Below are positions 61,896 through 64,000 of a stretch of DNA of 64,000 nucleotides, piece after piece; positions within the stretch are counted from its first letter, which is position 1, and each line of letters starts with the position of its first letter. The position numbers and the translations under genes were made by a program. This DNA is from Dulcicalothrix desertica PCC 7102. Lineage in GTDB: Bacteria > Cyanobacteriota > Cyanobacteriia > Cyanobacteriales > Nostocaceae. A model generated the notes under the pieces. It did not search any database, was not told where the DNA came from, and was given only the letters and a program-made list of their open reading frames with translations. The stretch covers positions 405,478-469,477 of the forward strand of contig NZ_RSCL01000005.1 of NCBI RefSeq assembly GCF_003991905.1, in the 5' to 3' direction.

Positions 61896-62777
61896 ATGTT
61901 AAATTGGTTTCTTGAACCTTTGCGCTCAGAGTTTATGGTGAACGCCATTATAGTTGGTATCTTAATGGGCATTCTCTGCGCTGTAGTGGGTAGTTATATG
62001 ATTGTGCAGCAAATGGGGATGATGTCTCATGCAATATCCCACTCAATATTACCAGGGTTACCCATAGCTTATGTAATGGGAGTTTCACTATCATTAGGCG
62101 CCTTTATTGCAGGAGTAATTAGTGCCCTAGGTTTAGCTTGGATAGAATCGCAATCGCGTTTAAAATTAGATACAGCAATGGCGATTATTCTATCTATATT
62201 TACAGCATTAGGTGTAACATTACTCAAAGTACTACCCGGCGCCAACAAACTTGATTTGATGGATATTTTATTTGGAAATATCCTTGGGGTTAACGAAGAC
62301 GATATGAAAATGACCCTAATTACAACACTAATAGTCTTAGCATTAGTGGTTTTATTTTTCAAAGAGTTATTATACTATACATTCGACCCACTCGGCGCCC
62401 AAGCTGATGGAATGCCAGTACACTTTTATTATTTAGGTTTAGTAGTTGCCATGACTATTGCGGTTGTTGTTTCACTGCAAACAGTAGGCGCCGCTTTAGT
62501 TATTGCAATGTTAATAGGGCCACCAAGCACAGCTTACCTACTAGTCAGAAAACTACACATCATGATGGTGCTAGGTTCCATCATCGGTGTATTATCCAGC
62601 GTTTTAGGAATGTATCTAAGCTACCATTTAGATGCACCATCTGGCGCCACAATAGTATTAGTAACAGGTTCATTCTTCATCTTAGCCTTCTTATTTAGTC
62701 CATCCCAAGGCTTATTAACACGTCCAGAACTCAAAGAATCTGTATCAAATATATTCCCAAAAAACCTCAAATTATAA
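61896..62777 (+). CDS. mntB: Mn/Zn ABC transporter permease
   Basis: A 293-residue integral membrane protein of the ZnuB/MntB type with about eight helices (FMVNAIIVGILMGILCAVVG, MSHAISHSILPGLPIAYVMG, VGAALVIAMLIGPPSTAYLL). The AISHSILPGLPIAY and IGPPSTAYLL stretches are family hallmarks. It forms the channel for the lipoprotein and ATPase encoded just upstream. Five GGCGCC palindromes fall in this gene, nearly all in Gly-Ala codons. Confidence 0.9.
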   Translation: MLNWFLEPLRSEFMVNAIIVGILMGILCAVVGSYMIVQQMGMMSHAISHSILPGLPIAYVMGVSLSLGAFIAGVISALGLAWIESQSRLKLDTAMAIILSIFTALGVTLLKVLPGANKLDLMDILFGNILGVNEDDMKMTLITTLIVLALVVLFFKELLYYTFDPLGAQADGMPVHFYYLGLVVAMTIAVVVSLQTVGAALVIAMLIGPPSTAYLLVRKLHIMMVLGSIIGVLSSVLGMYLSYHLDAPSGATIVLVTGSFFILAFLFSPSQGLLTRPELKESVSNIFPKNLKL

Positions 62778-62790
62778 CAACCCTCTTGTG

Positions 62791-62822
62791 TCATCTTGTG
62801 GAACGGGCATCTTGCCCGTCCT
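62791..62822. repeat. Half copy of the GGGCATCCTTGCCCG repeat
   Basis: CATCTTGTGGAACGGGCATC followed by TTGCCCGTCC, one inner arm of the MITE-like family, 14 bp after the permease stop. Its hairpin could serve as a terminator. Confidence 0.55.
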
Positions 62823-62899
62823 AACACTATTCCTGATTAATACGATTCAGAAGCAAGCTGTTGACGATGTTGTGGCTTTACCGAAAGGGAATCCTAGCG

Positions 62900-63043
62900 G
62901 AAAAATTACACCAGTTACTCAAAGAAACCCAAGCATTACATAAAGATAATCTATGAACTGATGAAGAGATAACTATAAAGATTGAGGCTTATCGTCACCT
63001 TGTAGAGGATAACGAAAAAATAAATAATTTATCATCTGCTTAA
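62900..63043 (+). pseudogene. Short decayed frame, possible antitoxin C-terminus
   Basis: The frame reads EKLHQLLKETQALHKDNL, a stop, then TDEEITIKIEAYRHLVEDNE and a final stop. Amino-acid-like conservation across an internal stop suggests a decayed gene end; it reminds me of the C-termini of small cyanobacterial antitoxins, from memory only. No start or N-terminal domain is visible. Confidence 0.35.
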
Positions 63044-63355
63044 ATATACACTTTCAGTCCTTGCCCGCATAGGGTTGAAATTCCATAATAATCACTCAAC
63101 TGCATAAAACATATTTGAAATCCTTGATATCCTGTGCTTCTTGCTTCCATGAGCAAATTCTCATCCTCCATAATATCATCTGTTGGTTTGATAAGCATCA
63201 AGCAAACACTGCTCTGCTTGTGCATAATTACCTAACTTCAGAAAACAATTTGCATTCGTTATCTCATATCTTGCACCTGGAAATTTCAATGTTAATTCCT
63301 TGACTCAGTGCCAGTTCTCTCAAGCGTTCAATATCTTGTAAAAGAAGTAACACTG
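63044..63355 (-). pseudogene. Decayed TPR-protein fragment
   Basis: Read on the minus strand, shifting frames give LLLLQDIERLRELALSQGIN, then TNANCFLKLGNYAQAEQCLL and DAYQT, which look like consecutive TPR helices, with stops and frameshifts between. It is the broken 3' part of a tetratricopeptide-repeat gene; the upstream part is replaced by a transposase remnant. Confidence 0.45.
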
Positions 63356-63767
63356 CTAAATGAGGGAATATAGTTTGGAATGCAATTTCTGCGGCTTCAC
63401 CCCAGTCAGGTCAATAATAACTTGTAAAAATGGTTGGCGCCCCAGCGAACGCTCAGATAAAATCTCCTTTATAATACGGTTACGAGAAGTGCGAATTACG
63501 CCTCTGGTTGACCAATTGTATATATTGAGAAATCTGCTTAAGGCGCTAGCTGATTTACTTTTACTGTGTTGAGGTAAAGGATAACCCTGTGCTTCTAAGA
63601 ACATCCCCAACATTGCTTCGAGATTTTCTTGTTGGTAGATAGAAGGCATCAATGACAGCAAAGTGTAAACTAGATTTTGTCCCGCGCCTAAGAATTGAAA
63701 CCATATTTTCTTGCTGAATTTTTACGTAATATTTCAACGCCCTTTTTCTCATGTTTTGGCGCCACAA
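63356..63767 (-). pseudogene. Transposase N-terminal remnant (IS4-like)
   Basis: A 101-codon frame with LSLMPSIYQQENLEAMLGMF, SKSKSASALSRFLNIYNWST and PFLQVIIDLTGVKPQ resembles the N-terminus of an IS4-type cyanobacterial transposase. A second frame just upstream (LRKRALKYYVK-like, IQQENMVSI) continues it after a frameshift. The catalytic DDE region is absent, so it is a dead IS fragment. Family assignment is from memory. Confidence 0.6.
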
Positions 63768-64000
63768 TGCAAATAAAATTCATTACCACTCACTACTAGC
63801 AGTATATTTGTATGTAATTTTACAAATCAACGGCGCCATTATTAAATCAAAATTTTAGAAATAAATACCGTATTAATTCGGTATTGGCTAGTTAAAACTA
63901 TTTCTTCAATGTACTTAAGTTAGAAAATTATATTGTAGTTATATTTTTACCCTCTGTCATTGGCTTTATACGGGTTTACCCGTTAGGTGCAAGATATAAG
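63768..64000. other. AT-rich window end without gene
   Basis: No coding sequence seen. The last 15 bases (GGTGCAAGATATAAG) are the inverse of part of the nested repeat near 7610-7630 (CTTATATCTTGCACC), so another copy of that repeat family begins at the window edge. Confidence 0.55.

Noticed and set aside
63040..63225. 61-codon minus-strand frame
   Set aside because: Inspection in all frames shows decayed TPR sequence crossing frames here; this frame itself is not protein-like.
1..64000. tRNA, rRNA and intact IS transposase genes
   Set aside because: None could be recognised by eye in either strand; short tRNA genes might still be missed without a covariance search.

Overview
The window looks like chromosomal DNA of a filamentous, heterocyst-forming cyanobacterium (Nostocales). 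The main evidence is a nitrogenase nifD gene broken at the 11-base site GGATTACTCCG, which is the recombination repeat of the heterocyst nifD excision element. Supporting evidence is AMIN-domain TonB receptors, a Nif11 peptide, a high-light-inducible protein, a huge serine/threonine-kinase/ATPase/GAF/histidine-kinase protein and typical Nostocales intergenic repeats. The palindrome GGCGCC is scattered throughout, genic and intergenic alike (about 120 copies by hand count against about 4 expected for roughly 40% GC). The usual cyanobacterial palindrome HIP1 (GCGATCGC) was not seen.

Layout. 0-6 kb: end of a P-type cation ATPase, a tiny acidic protein, a UbiB-type kinase and small membrane or HMA-like proteins. 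6-17 kb: a B12-binding radical-SAM protein, then a five-gene minus-strand operon (three GT2 glycosyltransferases, an ABC exporter, and a 1143-residue GT2/NodS-like/NodB-like fusion), probably making and exporting a modified glycan. 17-19.5 kb: a deletion scar joining yagT to yagR, next to an XdhC-type factor. 19.5-27.6 kb: a secreted beta-propeller, a SAM hydroxide adenosyltransferase-family protein, an SDR plus QueA-like pair, and a TetR-controlled PNPOx/DsrE operon with three visible operators. 27.8-34 kb: two SDRs, a repeat-rich 1.6 kb gap, a Nif11 peptide, a C26 amidotransferase and a diguanylate cyclase.

34.3-35.9 kb is a small nitrogenase island on the minus strand: the last 36 codons of nifH followed by nifD codons 1-453. 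nifD stops at the XisA-type site, and nifH is broken at its 5' side. The simplest reading is that two DNA elements meet here, one in nifD extending left and one in nifH extending right, which would have to excise to rebuild nifH-nifD-nifK. No xis recombinase lies inside the window.

36-51.6 kb is an iron-siderophore uptake array (AraC regulators, TonB receptors, FecB lipoproteins, MFS exporters, a sucrase/ferredoxin-like protein). It is full of gene-to-gene fusions left by internal deletions. 50.4-51.1 kb carries a HigBA toxin-antitoxin pair. 52-57 kb holds the giant kinase, whose histidine-kinase end has decayed. 57-59 kb has an HliP gene and an ABC exporter. 59.6-62.8 kb is a divergent Mn/Zn ABC transporter (mntC-like, mntA-like, mntB-like) with a near-perfect Fur/Zur box between. 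The last kilobase contains a decayed TPR gene and a transposase remnant.

At least six scars of the same type (yagT::yagR, fecD, AraC::TonB receptor, MFS::TonB receptor, AMIN::FecB, SDR::C26), several MITE-like families and a fossil gene copy make this a strongly rearranged region. Everything here is read by eye; no alignments or searches were run.
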